NCBI RefSeq assembly: GCF_017313085.1
Contig: NZ_JAFLNF010000009.1
Location: forward strand, 1-64,000
DNA from: Roseibium limicola
Lineage (GTDB): Bacteria; Pseudomonadota; Alphaproteobacteria; Rhizobiales; Stappiaceae
Direction of reading: 5' to 3'
DNA: 64,000 nt
The notes under the pieces are model-generated. The model searched no databases. It was not told where the DNA came from and saw only the letters and a program-made list of their open reading frames with translations. Numbering within the stretch: the stretch's first letter is position 1; every line of letters begins with the position of its first letter. The position numbers and the translations under genes were made by a program. This document shows, one piece after another, positions 34,972 through 44,075 of the stretch.

Positions 34972-36243
34972 TCAGTCCTGCAGCCAGTCCGGAACCTGGT
35001 CCAGCCCGATCAGCTCTTCATAGGACTGACGCGGACGGATCACCGCAAACTTGCCGTCCTTGACCATGACTTCCGGTACCAGCAAACGGGTGTTGTAGGT
35101 GCTCGCCTGGGTCGCGCCATAAGCTCCGGCAGAATAGACTGCCAGAAGATCACCCGGCGCCACCTCGGGCAGATCCCGGCCCAGGCCGAGATAATCCCCG
35201 GTTTCGCACACTGGCCCGACCACATCGGCGACAATCCGCTTGTCGTCAGAACCCGGCTCCTGCACCGGGCCGATCTCGTGATAGGCCTCATACAAGGTTG
35301 GACGGATAAGGTCGTTCATCGCGCCATCGACAATGACGAAGTTCTTCGCCTCGCCAGTCTTCACGTAGACCACCTTGGTCACCAGAATTCCGGCATTGCC
35401 GGCAATCAGACGACCCGGCTCGAAGACGATGCGGCAATCCAGCTTTTCAACGTGGCGCTTGACCACTTGCGCATAGGCATCCGGATGCGGTGGCGGATTA
35501 TTGTCAGCCACATAGGGAATTCCCAGGCCGCCCCCCAGATCGACGTGCTCGATCGTGTGACCATCGGCGCGCAAGTCGGCGATCAGGTCGCCCAGCCGTG
35601 CAAAGGCATCGTCAAAAGGCTGCAGCTGCGTAATCTGCGAACCGATGTGCATGTCAATACCGGCCACTTCTATGCCCGGCAGCTTGGCAGCAACCGCATA
35701 GACCTCACGGGCCTTCTGCCACGGAATACCGAACTTGTTCTCCGCCTTGCCCGTGGAGATCTTCGCGTGTGTCTTGGCATCGACGTCCGGATTAATGCGC
35801 AGCGACACCCGCGCAACCTTGCCCAGGCCGGAAGCGACCCGCGACAGCTGATGCAGCTCCGGTTCGGATTCCACGTTGAAACAAAGAATATCTTCCTGCA
35901 GCGCGTAGGTCTGCTCGGCTTCCGACTTGCCAACGCCGGAGAACAGGATCCGCTCTCCGGGAACGCCTGCCGCCCGCGCCCGGCGCAATTCGCCTTCAGA
36001 CACCACATCCATCCCGGCGCCAAGGTCGCCGAGGGTTTTCAGCACCGCCTGATTGGAGTTCGCCTTCATCGCGTAGCAAACCAGCGTATCGATGCCCTGC
36101 AAAGCGTCCTTGAACACTTTGTAGTGACGCTCCAGCGTGGCGCTTGAATAGCAATAAAACGGCGTCCCGACCGCCTCGGCGATCTCGGAAACCGGCACAT
36201 CCTCAGCATAAAGGGTGCCCTGACGGTACTGGAAATGGTGCAC
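34972..36243 (-). CDS. lysA: diaminopimelate decarboxylase
   Basis: The enzyme decarboxylates meso-diaminopimelate to L-lysine. It has 423 aa and an alanine-racemase-type PLP barrel, with the PLP lysine in CYAMKANSN (about residue 60). The conserved motifs HIGSQI, GGGLGIPY and EPGR are present, and CETGD near residue 343 supplies the active-site Cys of the dimer partner. The start is a GTG (36243) with AAGGAC 5 nt upstream. It lies 53 nt downstream of the lptM-like gene and upstream of the DUF4175 gene, an arrangement conserved in rhizobia. Confidence 0.95.
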   Translation of the reverse strand: MHHFQYRQGTLYAEDVPVSEIAEAVGTPFYCYSSATLERHYKVFKDALQGIDTLVCYAMKANSNQAVLKTLGDLGAGMDVVSEGELRRARAAGVPGERILFSGVGKSEAEQTYALQEDILCFNVESEPELHQLSRVASGLGKVARVSLRINPDVDAKTHAKISTGKAENKFGIPWQKAREVYAVAAKLPGIEVAGIDMHIGSQITQLQPFDDAFARLGDLIADLRADGHTIEHVDLGGGLGIPYVADNNPPPHPDAYAQVVKRHVEKLDCRIVFEPGRLIAGNAGILVTKVVYVKTGEAKNFVIVDGAMNDLIRPTLYEAYHEIGPVQEPGSDDKRIVADVVGPVCETGDYLGLGRDLPEVAPGDLLAVYSAGAYGATQASTYNTRLLVPEVMVKDGKFAVIRPRQSYEELIGLDQVPDWLQD

Positions 36244-36296
36244 GATAAGTCCTTGAAAGCTTTACGCCGGCGAGTGCCCGAGGGCCTCGAGCCGGA

Positions 36297-36566
36297 TCAG
36301 ATCAGGTAGTCGAGAAAGAAGCGGGGCTGGGCCGTTTCAGTGGCGGGCACTGCCGGAACAACTTGCGAGCCTGTGGCCGTCTCGGTCTGGACCACCGGGG
36401 CAACGTCATAAGCCGCCGGGGCCGCAGGCGATTCCAGGGATCCCTTGCGGCCACAACCGGCCAGAACCACGGACAGGCAGAGAACGCCGGCGACAAGTCC
36501 GCGTTTGACCAGGGTAACGGATCTCCCCTCGACAGACTTGCTCACAGTTTCAGACACTTGCCCCAT
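36297..36566 (-). CDS. lptM: LptM-like small lipoprotein
   Basis: The protein has about 89 aa. The signal peptide ends in the lipobox LAGC followed by GRKGSLESP, the LptM (YifL) signature, and the C-terminus has the RFFLDYLI ending seen in alphaproteobacterial members. LptM helps mature the LPS translocon LptD/E in E. coli; the same role here is inference. The ATG at 36566 has a GAGG box 8 nt upstream; 36572 is also possible, and the lipobox lies unusually deep (about residue 37), so a downstream GTG start cannot be excluded. The order argH-lptM-lysA is typical. Confidence 0.82.
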   Translation of the reverse strand: MGQVSETVSKSVEGRSVTLVKRGLVAGVLCLSVVLAGCGRKGSLESPAAPAAYDVAPVVQTETATGSQVVPAVPATETAQPRFFLDYLI

Positions 36567-36678
36567 AATCATCGCCTCATGGTGATGCAGTTTGCCGCGT
36601 TGTCATTCTTCCTCGCATGGAAGACGGGGGACGGCAACCCTCCAGCAGGTCTGCCGTCCTCCAATTTCCTGCTTGGCC

Positions 36679-38064
36679 TTAGCCCCGTGCCAGCTCTTTG
36701 AGCCAGCGGCGGGCCTGCTTGCGCACATTGACCGGCGCGGTGCCGCCGTAGCTGACGCGCGAGCGCACGGATTTGTCGACGGACAGCACCGAGAAGACTT
36801 CCTCGGTAATCGTCGCATCAACTTCCTGCATGGCTTCCAGCGGAACCTTGTGCAGCTCGCAATTGCGCTCAACGGCGATGCCGACAATCCGGCCCGTCAC
36901 ATGGTGCGCATCGCGGAAAGGCATGCCAAGCACTCGCACCAGCCAATCGGCCAAATCCGTTGCCGTGGAGTAGCCCGAACCGGCGGCTTTTTTCAAAACC
37001 TTGGTGTTCGGCTCCAGATCCTTGACCATCCCGGTCATCGCAGCCAAGGCAAGAGAGATGCTGGAAAGGCCGTCAAAAGCCTGTTCCTTGTCTTCCTGCA
37101 TGTCCTTGGAATAGGCCAGCGGCAGACCTTTCATGACCACCAGAAGCCCCTGTAGGGAGCCGAAGATCCGGCCGGTCTTGGCACGGATCAGCTCCGCAGC
37201 GTCCGGGTTCTTCTTCTGCGGCATGATCGAAGAGCCGGTCGAGAATTTGTCCGACAGCTTGATGAAACCGAACTGGGCGGAACACCAAATGACAATTTCC
37301 TCGGCAAACCGCGACAGATGCACCGCGCAGATCGAGGAGGCCGCCAGGGCTTCAATCACGAAGTCGCGATCCGAGACTGCATCAAGTGAATTGGCCGTTG
37401 GGCGATCGAAACCAAGCGCCTCGGCAGTCGCCTTGCGGTCGATCGGGAAGGATGTTCCCGCCAACGCGGCAGCGCCCAGCGGGCTTTCGTTCATCCGAGC
37501 GCGCGCGTCGCGAACACGCGAGCGGTCGCGGGCGAACATTTCCACATAGGCCAGCAAATGATGACCAAACGTCACCGGCTGCGCCGACTGCAGATGGGTA
37601 AAGCCCGGCATCACGTCGGCAGCATGGATCTCGGCCTTTTCAGCCAGAGCCTGCATCAGCTCGCTCAGCTGCTGGTCCAGAGTGTCGAGCGTATCGCGCA
37701 CCCACAGACGGAAATCGGTAGCAACCTGATCGTTACGCGAACGACCGGTGTGCAGACGACCAGCCGTCGGCCCGATCAATTCGGCCAGCCGCGCTTCGAT
37801 ATTCATATGAATATCTTCCAGCGCCCGGGAGAAGGTGAATTTGCCCTCTTCGATCTCTGACAGGATCGTGTCTAGACCGTCAGCGATCTTCGCGGCATCT
37901 TCCGCCGTGACAATCTGTTGCGCCGCGAGCATGCGCACATGGGCTTTCGAGCCCGCAATATCCTGCCTATATAGCTTGCGGTCATAGTCGATGGAGGCAT
38001 TGATCTCCTCCATGATGGCATCCGGTCCTTCCGCAAACCGGCCGCCCCACATGCGATTGCTCAT
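36679..38064 (-). CDS. argH: argininosuccinate lyase
   Basis: ArgH splits argininosuccinate to arginine and fumarate. It has 461 aa. The superfamily signature [12 protein letters not shown] is intact, with HTGRSRNDQ and [10 protein letters not shown] as further active-site segments. The start ([10 protein letters not shown]) is an ATG. It is divergent from the TlpA-like gene, with only 41 nt between the two starts, so their promoters overlap. It runs into lptM-lysA on the same strand. Confidence 0.96.
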   Translation of the reverse strand: MSNRMWGGRFAEGPDAIMEEINASIDYDRKLYRQDIAGSKAHVRMLAAQQIVTAEDAAKIADGLDTILSEIEEGKFTFSRALEDIHMNIEARLAELIGPTAGRLHTGRSRNDQVATDFRLWVRDTLDTLDQQLSELMQALAEKAEIHAADVMPGFTHLQSAQPVTFGHHLLAYVEMFARDRSRVRDARARMNESPLGAAALAGTSFPIDRKATAEALGFDRPTANSLDAVSDRDFVIEALAASSICAVHLSRFAEEIVIWCSAQFGFIKLSDKFSTGSSIMPQKKNPDAAELIRAKTGRIFGSLQGLLVVMKGLPLAYSKDMQEDKEQAFDGLSSISLALAAMTGMVKDLEPNTKVLKKAAGSGYSTATDLADWLVRVLGMPFRDAHHVTGRIVGIAVERNCELHKVPLEAMQEVDATITEEVFSVLSVDKSVRSRVSYGGTAPVNVRKQARRWLKELARG

Positions 38065-38105
38065 GCTTAAGTCCTTGAGATTACCCCATTCAGAGGTCTG
38101 GAAGA

Positions 38106-38774
38106 ATGTCGAACCCTACCGCCAAAAACCCAAAGCGCCTGCGTCAGTTATTGATGACCGGAGGCGCTGGTCTGGCAGCTGTAACTGTTGCGGTATACGG
38201 GATCTGGGGGGGCAATGGCAACTCGGGCACGGCTGAAACCTGCCAGATTGCCCAATCGATGGCCGAAAGCGTTCAACCGCATGTCGGCGGCGAGGTTGCA
38301 GCCTTCATTCCGGCCACCAGCCCGCTGGATCTCTCCACGCTCGCCTTCAAGCAGGCAGACGGCAGCGATGCGACGATGGCCGACTTCTCCGGCAAGACGG
38401 TGCTGTTGAACCTTTGGGCAACCTGGTGCGCCCCGTGTCGCAAGGAAATGCCGGCACTGGACACGCTTCAATCGGAAATGGGGGGAGAAGACTTTGAGGT
38501 CGTCGCCGTCAACGTCGATCGTGGTGGTACGGAAAAGCCGGAGGCCTTCCTCAGCGAAATCAACGTCGAGAACCTATCGTTGCGCCATGACGGCAGCAAC
38601 AAGATCATCACGGACCTGCGCAAGCTGGCCAAGGCACCCGGCCTGCCGACAACCATACTGATCGGGCCGGACGGATGCGAAGCCGGAACCATGTTCGGTC
38701 CGGCAGAATGGGCGTCCAAAGAAGCCAAGGCGCTCATCACGAGCGCCTTGCAGGCTGTCAAACCTCAGGGGTAA
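38106..38774 (+). CDS. tlpA: TlpA-family membrane-anchored thioredoxin
   Basis: The protein has 222 aa with an N-terminal anchor (about residues 16-36) and a periplasmic thioredoxin fold. The active site [13 protein letters not shown] has CxxC (about residues 107-110), and the cis-Pro region is PGLPTT. TlpA proteins reduce copper-binding sites during cytochrome oxidase assembly in rhizobia. Two extra Cys residues (in AETCQIA and PDGCEAG) may form a second disulfide, as in TlpA. It is divergent from argH; the pair is conserved in alphaproteobacteria. Confidence 0.9.
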   Translation: MSNPTAKNPKRLRQLLMTGGAGLAAVTVAVYGIWGGNGNSGTAETCQIAQSMAESVQPHVGGEVAAFIPATSPLDLSTLAFKQADGSDATMADFSGKTVLLNLWATWCAPCRKEMPALDTLQSEMGGEDFEVVAVNVDRGGTEKPEAFLSEINVENLSLRHDGSNKIITDLRKLAKAPGLPTTILIGPDGCEAGTMFGPAEWASKEAKALITSALQAVKPQG

Positions 38775-38845
38775 AGCTGACGTCACCAACAAGCCGGGAG
38801 GGCGCTACCGCGCCAATCCCTGGACTGGGGCCGTGCGAGACCGTG

Positions 38846-39052
38846 TCAGGCGGTAATATCGACCGCATTGCCGAGACCCGGAATTTGCCGGGCTTGGCGA
38901 CGGTCCTGACCCTGAGTTGTTTCCTGCTGTTCCTGCAGGCGATTTGCCACCTGACGCTCCTGCTGGTTGTTGTCGCGTATGGCGTTGGTCGCCAGCTCGC
39001 TCCGAACATTCGCAGCGCCATAGGCCGCTGATGTCTCACCAATTGGGGGCAT
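38846..39052 (-). CDS. small unknown protein with C-terminal LGxxVDITA tag
   Basis: I recognise no family. The protein has 68 aa, begins MPPIGETSAAYG, has a Gln/Arg/Glu-rich helical middle and ends GLGNAVDITA. A GAGGAG box 8 nt before the ATG (39052) supports expression; a GTG at 39058 is in frame. No Cys, signal peptide or membrane segment is present. It lies 36 nt downstream of a second small gene (39089-39355) with the same layout and tag, so the two form an operon. It is convergent with tlpA. Confidence 0.75.
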   Translation of the reverse strand: MPPIGETSAAYGAANVRSELATNAIRDNNQQERQVANRLQEQQETTQGQDRRQARQIPGLGNAVDITA

Positions 39053-39088
39053 ACTCACTACTCCTCTTTACGAACTCAGTGCATCACG

Positions 39089-39355
39089 TCACGCCGTGAT
39101 GTCGATCCGCCCGCCCAGGGATGTATCCGAAGGGGCTGGCCGAGATTCTGATCGATTTTCAAGCTGCTCGGCGACACGCTCGAGCGATTCCGCCCGACGG
39201 CTGCTGGAATTCGCCTGACGCTGTACAGTCTCTGCAACGGATTGTTCCTGGCGTGTTTCCAACTCGCGCACTTGTTGAGCGGTGCGTTCCGGGGTGGACT
39301 CTCCAGCCCGTGGAAGGAAGGGCGTGGAAGAGCCGTAACCAATTGCCTCGGGCAT
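39089..39355 (-). CDS. small unknown protein with C-terminal LGxxIDITA tag
   Basis: I recognise no family. The protein has 88 aa, begins MPEAIGYGSS, has a Glu/Arg/Gln-rich central coiled coil (about residues 22-70) and ends SLGGRIDITA. An AGGAG box 7 nt before the ATG makes it a real gene. It is the paralogue of the next gene downstream (38846-39052), shares its N-terminal MPxxIG and its C-terminal tag, and is probably the first gene of that two-gene unit. No export signal is present. Confidence 0.75.
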   Translation of the reverse strand: MPEAIGYGSSTPFLPRAGESTPERTAQQVRELETRQEQSVAETVQRQANSSSRRAESLERVAEQLENRSESRPAPSDTSLGGRIDITA

Positions 39356-39536
39356 ATCAGGCTCCTACGACTAGAAAACTCTGTCGTGAATATAGGGCGC
39401 CAGATAGATGAAATCATTAAAACCGAAAATAACCTTAGGTCATCATCGCCGCAAAATTACGTATACTAGGACAATTTGTCTAAAATTTTAAATATCAATC
39501 TGATCAATGCTTCAGTCGCCGAACGAACAACGCGCC

Positions 39537-39746
39537 TCAGGCGCTAACATCGACGGCGGTACCCAGCCCGGGAGGGGCCGCAGCCGGAGCAGATGTCTGG
39601 CTAAGGTTCTGGGCCCCTTCCTGCAACAGAGCAACAAGGTTGGCATCTGCCTGCACCGCCTGCTTGAGCATGGCAGTCTGAAGCGCCTGTCCGGTCTCTG
39701 CCTGGGTAAAGGCGACATATGTCGACGCCAAAGCTGCGGTATCCAT
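39537..39746 (-). CDS. YjfB-type putative motility protein
   Basis: The protein has 69 aa and begins MDTAALASTYVAFTQAETGQ. It continues with an amphipathic helix of alternating Leu/Gln and ends PPGLGTAVDVSA. This layout (MD-start, one helix, LGxxVDxxA end) matches the YjfB/'putative motility protein' family, whose Bacillus members end in a similar LGxxIDI segment. AAGGAGA lies 5 nt before the ATG at 39746. CtrA-like half-sites lie just upstream. Function unknown; the motility link rests on the family name. Confidence 0.72.
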   Translation of the reverse strand: MDTAALASTYVAFTQAETGQALQTAMLKQAVQADANLVALLQEGAQNLSQTSAPAAAPPGLGTAVDVSA

Positions 39747-39772
39747 AGAGATCTCCTTTGAGGTCAACCTCG

Positions 39773-39798
39773 TTAAAACAATTTAAGCAAAACTTAAC
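39773..39798. promoter_or_regulatory. CtrA-like triple TTAA half-sites upstream of the YjfB-type gene
   Basis: Three TTAA half-sites are spaced TTAA-N6-TTAA-N7-TTAAC (39773-39776, 39783-39786, 39794-39798). The N7 pair matches the CtrA consensus exactly. They lie 27-52 nt upstream of the ATG of the minus-strand YjfB-type gene, within an AT-rich gap. Confidence 0.5.
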
Positions 39799-39874
39799 GC
39801 AGAGTTTATCACTTTAATTCAAATAGATAGATCGGTCGAAAAGTTTCGAATCAGGAAATTATCCTCCAAAATGC

Positions 39875-39904
39875 AAAAAGACCGGATCAAACATTGATCC
39901 GGTC
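39875..39904 (-). terminator. terminator of the hydroxybutyryl-CoA dehydrogenase gene
   Basis: GACCGGATCAA (39880-39890) pairs perfectly with TTGATCCGGTC (39894-39904). On the minus strand a T5 tract follows (39879-39875). Confidence 0.85.
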
Positions 39905-39934
39905 CCTAGGGAATATTGACGATATGACTTTAAA

Positions 39935-40816
39935 TCAGCGGGTCGGAACCGGTACATCACCGCGATAGTCATAGAAGCCGCGCTGGGTCTTGCGGCCAAG
40001 CCAACCGGCCTCGACGTATTTTACCAGCAACGGGCACGGACGATACTTGGAGTCCGCCAGACCTTCATACAGCACCTGCATGATCGACAGGCAGGTGTCC
40101 AGACCGATGAAATCGGCCAGCTGCAGCGGCCCCATCGGATGGTTTGCGCCGAGCTTCATCGCCGTATCGATGGATTCCACCGAGCCGACACCCTCATACA
40201 GGGTGTAGATCGCCTCGTTGATCATCGGCAGCAGGATGCGATTGACCATGAAGGCCGGGAAGTCTTCCGCAACGGCCATTTTCTTGCCGATGCGGTTGAC
40301 GAAGCCCTTGGCGGCTTCATAGGTCTCATCTTCAGTCGCTATTCCGCGAACCAGCTCCACCAATTCCATGATCGGCACCGGGTTCATGAAATGAATGCCG
40401 ATGAAGCGCTCCGGACGGTCCGTGGAGGCGGCCAGACGGGTGATGGAAATGGAGGAGGTGTTGGTTGCCAAAATGGCTTCCGGCTTCAACAGCGGGCACA
40501 GCTGCGAATAGATCTTGCGTTTGATCTGCTCGTTCTCGACGGCAGATTCAATCACCAGATCCGCATCGCTGAGCATGTCGAGATCGCCGGCTGCGGAAAT
40601 CCGCGCCAGAGCCGCGTCGCGCTCAGCTTCGGTGATCTGTTCTTTTTGCACCTGGCGCACCAGATTGCCGTTGATCGAGGCAAGTCCGGATTCAATCTTG
40701 TCCTTGGAGATGTCGCTGAGCACAACGTCAAACCCGGCGACGGCGCAGACATGGGCGATACCGCTGCCCATTTGTCCGGCGCCGATCACGCCGATTTTCT
40801 TCAATTCAATCCCCAT
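39935..40816 (-). CDS. 3-hydroxybutyryl-CoA dehydrogenase
   Basis: The enzyme interconverts (S)-3-hydroxybutyryl-CoA and acetoacetyl-CoA with NAD(P). It has 293 aa. The Rossmann motif GVIGAGQMGSGIAHVCA is at residues 8-24, and the HCDH signature follows as FMNPVPIMELVELVRG with the catalytic His in GIHFMNP. The start at 40816 gives the usual family length; the frame opens to 40948. It lies 142 nt downstream of etfA on the same strand. The genomic link with ETF suggests a joint role in short-chain acyl-CoA or PHB-related metabolism. A terminator follows. Confidence 0.93.
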   Translation of the reverse strand: MGIELKKIGVIGAGQMGSGIAHVCAVAGFDVVLSDISKDKIESGLASINGNLVRQVQKEQITEAERDAALARISAAGDLDMLSDADLVIESAVENEQIKRKIYSQLCPLLKPEAILATNTSSISITRLAASTDRPERFIGIHFMNPVPIMELVELVRGIATEDETYEAAKGFVNRIGKKMAVAEDFPAFMVNRILLPMINEAIYTLYEGVGSVESIDTAMKLGANHPMGPLQLADFIGLDTCLSIMQVLYEGLADSKYRPCPLLVKYVEAGWLGRKTQRGFYDYRGDVPVPTR

Positions 40817-40958
40817 CGTCCAATCCGATCCAAATATCTTGAGCCCAACCGGAAACGCTGCCGGCATCCTTGAAAACGAGTATTGCCGCCGCAGGGCCTG
40901 CTCGGCAAGCGTCCGGACGATGAAGCACCGCCCGGACGCATTGTTCATATCTGTCGAT

Positions 40959-41891
40959 TTACTCGACGGCTGCCTTCAATTCCGGCAGAGCTTCGAACAG
41001 ATCGGCAACCAGACCGTAGTCGGCCACCTGGAAGATCGGTGCTTCCTCATCCTTGTTGATCGCCACGATCACCTTGGAGTCCTTCATGCCGGCCAGGTGC
41101 TGGATGGCACCGGAAATGCCACAGGCAATGTAGAGATCCGGGGCGACGACCTTGCCGGTCTGACCCACCTGCCAGTCGTTCGGAGCATAGCCTGCGTCAA
41201 CCGCAGCGCGCGATGCACCAACAGCCGCACCAAGCGCATCCGCAACCGGCATGATGACTTCCTGGAATTTCTCTTCGGAGCCCAGCGCACGACCACCGGA
41301 GATGATGATCTTGGCAGAGGTCAGTTCCGGACGGTCCGACTTGGACAGTTCTTCGCCGACGAATTCCGACTTGCCATTGGCCGCATCGCCACTCACGGCT
41401 TCCACCGGAGCAGAGCCACCGGCCTCAGCCGAAGCAAACGTCGATGTCCGCACGGTGATGACCTTCTTGGCATCGGAAGATTTCACGGTCTGGATCGCGT
41501 TGCCGGCATAGATCGGTCGTTCGAACGTATCGGCATCGATCACCGCCAGAACATCCGAGATCTGCATCACGTCGAGCAGAGCTGCGACGCGCGGCAAAGT
41601 GTTCTTGCCGTTGGCCGTCGCCGGAGCAACGATGGCATCATAGTCGCCAGCCAGCGAAACGATCAGGTTGGCAACAGGCTCAGCCAGCTGATGCGCCAGC
41701 TCGGCGCTCTCAGCCGTCAGAACCTTGGCAACACCGGCCAGCTTGGAAGCCGTGTCGGCGGCAGCAGCTGCCCCTTCGCCAACAACCAGCACATGCACAT
41801 CGCCACCGATCTGGGTGGCGGCTGTCAGCGCCTTGGCAGTTGCATCATTCAGCACGCCAGCAGCGTGTTCGGCCACAAGAAGTGTCGTCAT
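40959..41891 (-). CDS. etfA: electron transfer flavoprotein alpha subunit
   Basis: EtfA/EtfB pass electrons from acyl-CoA and other dehydrogenases to ETF:ubiquinone oxidoreductase. EtfA has 310 aa and binds FAD. The C-terminal FAD domain is recognisable from the segments [30 protein letters not shown] and the [14 protein letters not shown] motif. The start MTTLLVAEH follows an AAGAAGGA box. It lies 27 nt downstream of etfB in one operon, with 3-hydroxybutyryl-CoA dehydrogenase behind. Confidence 0.96.
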   Translation of the reverse strand: MTTLLVAEHAAGVLNDATAKALTAATQIGGDVHVLVVGEGAAAAADTASKLAGVAKVLTAESAELAHQLAEPVANLIVSLAGDYDAIVAPATANGKNTLPRVAALLDVMQISDVLAVIDADTFERPIYAGNAIQTVKSSDAKKVITVRTSTFASAEAGGSAPVEAVSGDAANGKSEFVGEELSKSDRPELTSAKIIISGGRALGSEEKFQEVIMPVADALGAAVGASRAAVDAGYAPNDWQVGQTGKVVAPDLYIACGISGAIQHLAGMKDSKVIVAINKDEEAPIFQVADYGLVADLFEALPELKAAVE

Positions 41892-41918
41892 GTGTCGTAA
41901 TCCTTCTTCTTGGGGTCC

Positions 41919-42668
41919 TTAAAGGACGCCGGCCTCGTTTTTCAGCTTGTCGACCAGTTCGGCGACGGAAGCCACCTTGACGCCAGCCTGCCGGGCTGCC
42001 GGCTCGCTTGTCTTCAGCACGGAGAGACGCGGAGTGACGTCGACGCCATAATCCTCGACGGTTTTCATGTCGATCGGCTTCTTCTTCGCCTTCATGATGT
42101 TCGGCAAGGAAGCGTAACGTGGCTCGTTCAGACGCAGGTCGGTGGTGACGATTGCCGGCATCGCCAGCTTCACGGTCTGCAGACCGCCATCAACTTCACG
42201 GGTGACCGAAACAGAGCTGTCATCCAGGTCGACCTTGGAAGCAAACGTGCCCTGACCCCAACCGAGCAGAGCGGCCAGCATCTGACCTGTCTGGTTGCAG
42301 TCATCGTCGATGGCCTGCTTGCCCAGAATCACCAGACCAGGCTCTTCAGATTCGACAATGGCTTTCAGGATCTTTGCAACGGCCAACGGCTCGACGGTTT
42401 CGTCGGTTTTTACCAGGATGCCGCGATCGGCGCCCATGGCTAGACCGGTGCGGATGGTTTCCTGGGCCTGCTGCGGACCAACGGAGACCACGATGATCTC
42501 GCTCGCCTTGCCAGCTTCCTTGAGACGCAGAGCCTCTTCGACGGCGATCTCGTCGAACGGGTTCATGGACATCTTGACGTTGGCCAGATCGACGCCGGAC
42601 CCGTCCGACTTCACACGAACCTTAACGTTGTAATCAATCACCCGCTTAACGGGCACAAGGATTTTCAT
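41919..42668 (-). CDS. etfB: electron transfer flavoprotein beta subunit
   Basis: EtfB has 249 aa and an adenine-nucleotide-alpha-hydrolase-like fold. It starts [19 protein letters not shown]; the AMP-binding region is seen at [21 protein letters not shown], and the signature [16 protein letters not shown] near residue 190 forms the recognition loop that docks acyl-CoA dehydrogenases. The ATG at 42668 has a GGAGG box 9 nt upstream; the frame is open to 42863 without support. First gene of the etfBA operon. Confidence 0.96.
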   Translation of the reverse strand: MKILVPVKRVIDYNVKVRVKSDGSGVDLANVKMSMNPFDEIAVEEALRLKEAGKASEIIVVSVGPQQAQETIRTGLAMGADRGILVKTDETVEPLAVAKILKAIVESEEPGLVILGKQAIDDDCNQTGQMLAALLGWGQGTFASKVDLDDSSVSVTREVDGGLQTVKLAMPAIVTTDLRLNEPRYASLPNIMKAKKKPIDMKTVEDYGVDVTPRLSVLKTSEPAARQAGVKVASVAELVDKLKNEAGVL

Positions 42669-42998
42669 TGAGTTCAACCTCCGCTCGGGTGTCCCACCCC
42701 GGTTTGAGACAAATTGCGTTTCAACGGCGAAACTTCTGGCCGCTACGGCTGGCAGAATTGCGCCATTCCTCTCGCTCGGGCCGGGACGGTAAAGACACCG
42801 CTTCCAGCTGTCAACGATAGCGCAAGGGAACCCTCGACCATCGTCGAAGACGACATGCCGCACCGCAATAAATCTATCAGACCCTAGCTCTTAAGCCGCT
42901 CGCCCGTGTTTCTCAAGAGAATGCTTGTCGGGGCCCCATGCTCAGACGGAATAACCCTGCATCCGCCGCAAGCACGCAGAAGGCCACACTGGAGACTT
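42669..42998. other. etfB/ATR intergenic region, no gene seen
   Basis: These 330 nt lie between etfB and the upstream adenosyltransferase gene on the same strand. A short GTTTC-AACGGC-GAAAC hairpin is visible near 42717-42732. I see no supported gene, riboswitch or clear terminator; it should hold the etfB promoter. Confidence 0.4.
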
Positions 42999-43574
42999 TT
43001 AGCGGTTCTTGCCCGGCACCCAGAGAACGTCTCCCTGCGCCCGCTTGTTGCAGGCGCGTGCCGCCACAAAAAAGAAGTCGGACAGCCGGTTGATGTACTT
43101 GATCGACGCTTCGCTGACCGGTTCTTCCTGTTGGAGAGCCACCATCAGGCGCTCGGCCCGGCGCGAGACGGTGCGGGCCAGGTGCAAATGCGCAGATGCA
43201 GCTGTTCCTCCCGGCAGCACGAAGGAGCGCAGCGGGTCGAGATCTGCGTTGACCCGGTCGATCTCCTTTTCCAGTGCACTCACCTGGGCATCAATGATGC
43301 GCAGCGGCTCATACCCCAGATCCTCCCCGGTATCCGGCGTTGCCAGATCGGCACCCAGGTCAAACAGATCATTCTGTATCCGGCTCAGCACATCATCCAG
43401 CAGCTTGTCGTCCTCGATCAGATGCAACCGAGCCATCCCGACAATCGAGTTGGTCTCATCCACAGTGCCATAAGCGTCGATCCGCAGATCCGACTTCAAC
43501 CGGCGCTCGCCCGACCCCAGTGCCGTGGTGCCCTGATCGCCGGTGCGCGTGTAGATCTTGTTCAGAACAACCAT
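42999..43574 (-). CDS. PduO-type corrinoid (cob(I)alamin) adenosyltransferase
   Basis: The enzyme transfers the adenosyl group from ATP to cob(I)alamin, forming coenzyme B12. It has 191 aa. The PduO-family N-terminal ATP motif KIYTRTGDQGTTALGSGER is at residues 6-24, and AYGTVDETNS (residues 34-43), RIQNDLFDLGADL and the C-terminal RLSDFFFVAAR block complete the trimeric helical bundle. No B12 synthesis genes are near; in rhizobia this gene commonly precedes etfB. It lies 36 nt downstream of a twin-helix membrane protein gene. Confidence 0.93.
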   Translation of the reverse strand: MVVLNKIYTRTGDQGTTALGSGERRLKSDLRIDAYGTVDETNSIVGMARLHLIEDDKLLDDVLSRIQNDLFDLGADLATPDTGEDLGYEPLRIIDAQVSALEKEIDRVNADLDPLRSFVLPGGTAASAHLHLARTVSRRAERLMVALQQEEPVSEASIKYINRLSDFFFVAARACNKRAQGDVLWVPGKNR

Positions 43575-43610
43575 TTCAGTCTTCCCATGTCGCGAAGCAC
43601 GTAGAGACGG

Positions 43611-43805
43611 TCACTTTCCGCCGAAGAAATAAAGCCCGCCCATCACCAGAATGATGACGAGAAATTGCAGCAGGACGCGCCAGCGCATCAGTTGCTGAGA
43701 GCGGTTGGCCGAGCCACCCCGCATCATGTTCCACAGTCCGGCAAGCAGAACCAGCGCCACGGCCACCATGCCCACCCGAACAACAATATCCCAAGTGTAT
43801 TCCAT
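43611..43805 (-). CDS. HIG1-like twin transmembrane protein
   Basis: The protein has 64 aa with two membrane helices (about residues 6-26 and 42-61) joined by a short basic loop, MRGGSANRSQQLMRWRV. This matches the small 'twin transmembrane helix' HIG1-domain proteins of alphaproteobacteria, relatives of the mitochondrial respirasome factor Rcf1. The Q(I)X3(R/H)XRX3Q-like segment is seen as QQLMRWRVLLQ. The ATG is at 43805. It lies immediately upstream of the adenosyltransferase gene and is probably co-transcribed with it. Confidence 0.85.
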   Translation of the reverse strand: MEYTWDIVVRVGMVAVALVLLAGLWNMMRGGSANRSQQLMRWRVLLQFLVIILVMGGLYFFGGK

Positions 43806-44024
43806 CACGCCTTACCTTGTTTCAGCCGGAGTACACCATGAACCCGGATGCAGGTCGACGGAAAACCGAAGGGCCGCAACAGCCACTTGATCGACATTTC
43901 CATCCTTCATTTTCCTGCATATGTGTCCAATTTGGTGCCCTCGGCAAGGCCGGACAGCGGGACAATTGACCGCACAGGACAGGCAAAGGGCGGGCAAGCT
44001 CAGTGCCACCAAACTCAAAACACA

Positions 44025-44054
44025 AAAGGCCGGGCAGCGAACTGCCCGGCCTTT
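44025..44054 (-). terminator. terminator of the YciE-like gene
   Basis: A perfect 13-bp stem (AAAGGCCGGGCAG at 44025-44037 and CTGCCCGGCCTTT at 44042-44054) has a CGAA tetraloop. It lies 21 nt past the minus-strand gene stop. Confidence 0.8.
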
Positions 44055-44075
44055 CAGTCAGAATACACCACCGGA

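Noticed and set aside
39411..39440. CtrA site upstream of the 88-aa small gene
   Set aside because: Only one clean TTAA half-site is present; the second reads AATA or ATAA at the wrong spacing.
38846..39746. R-body (RebB) type proteins
   Set aside because: Size and clustering of the small genes recall reb loci, but the conserved RebB core and its C-terminal sequence are absent; the YjfB-like layout fits better.
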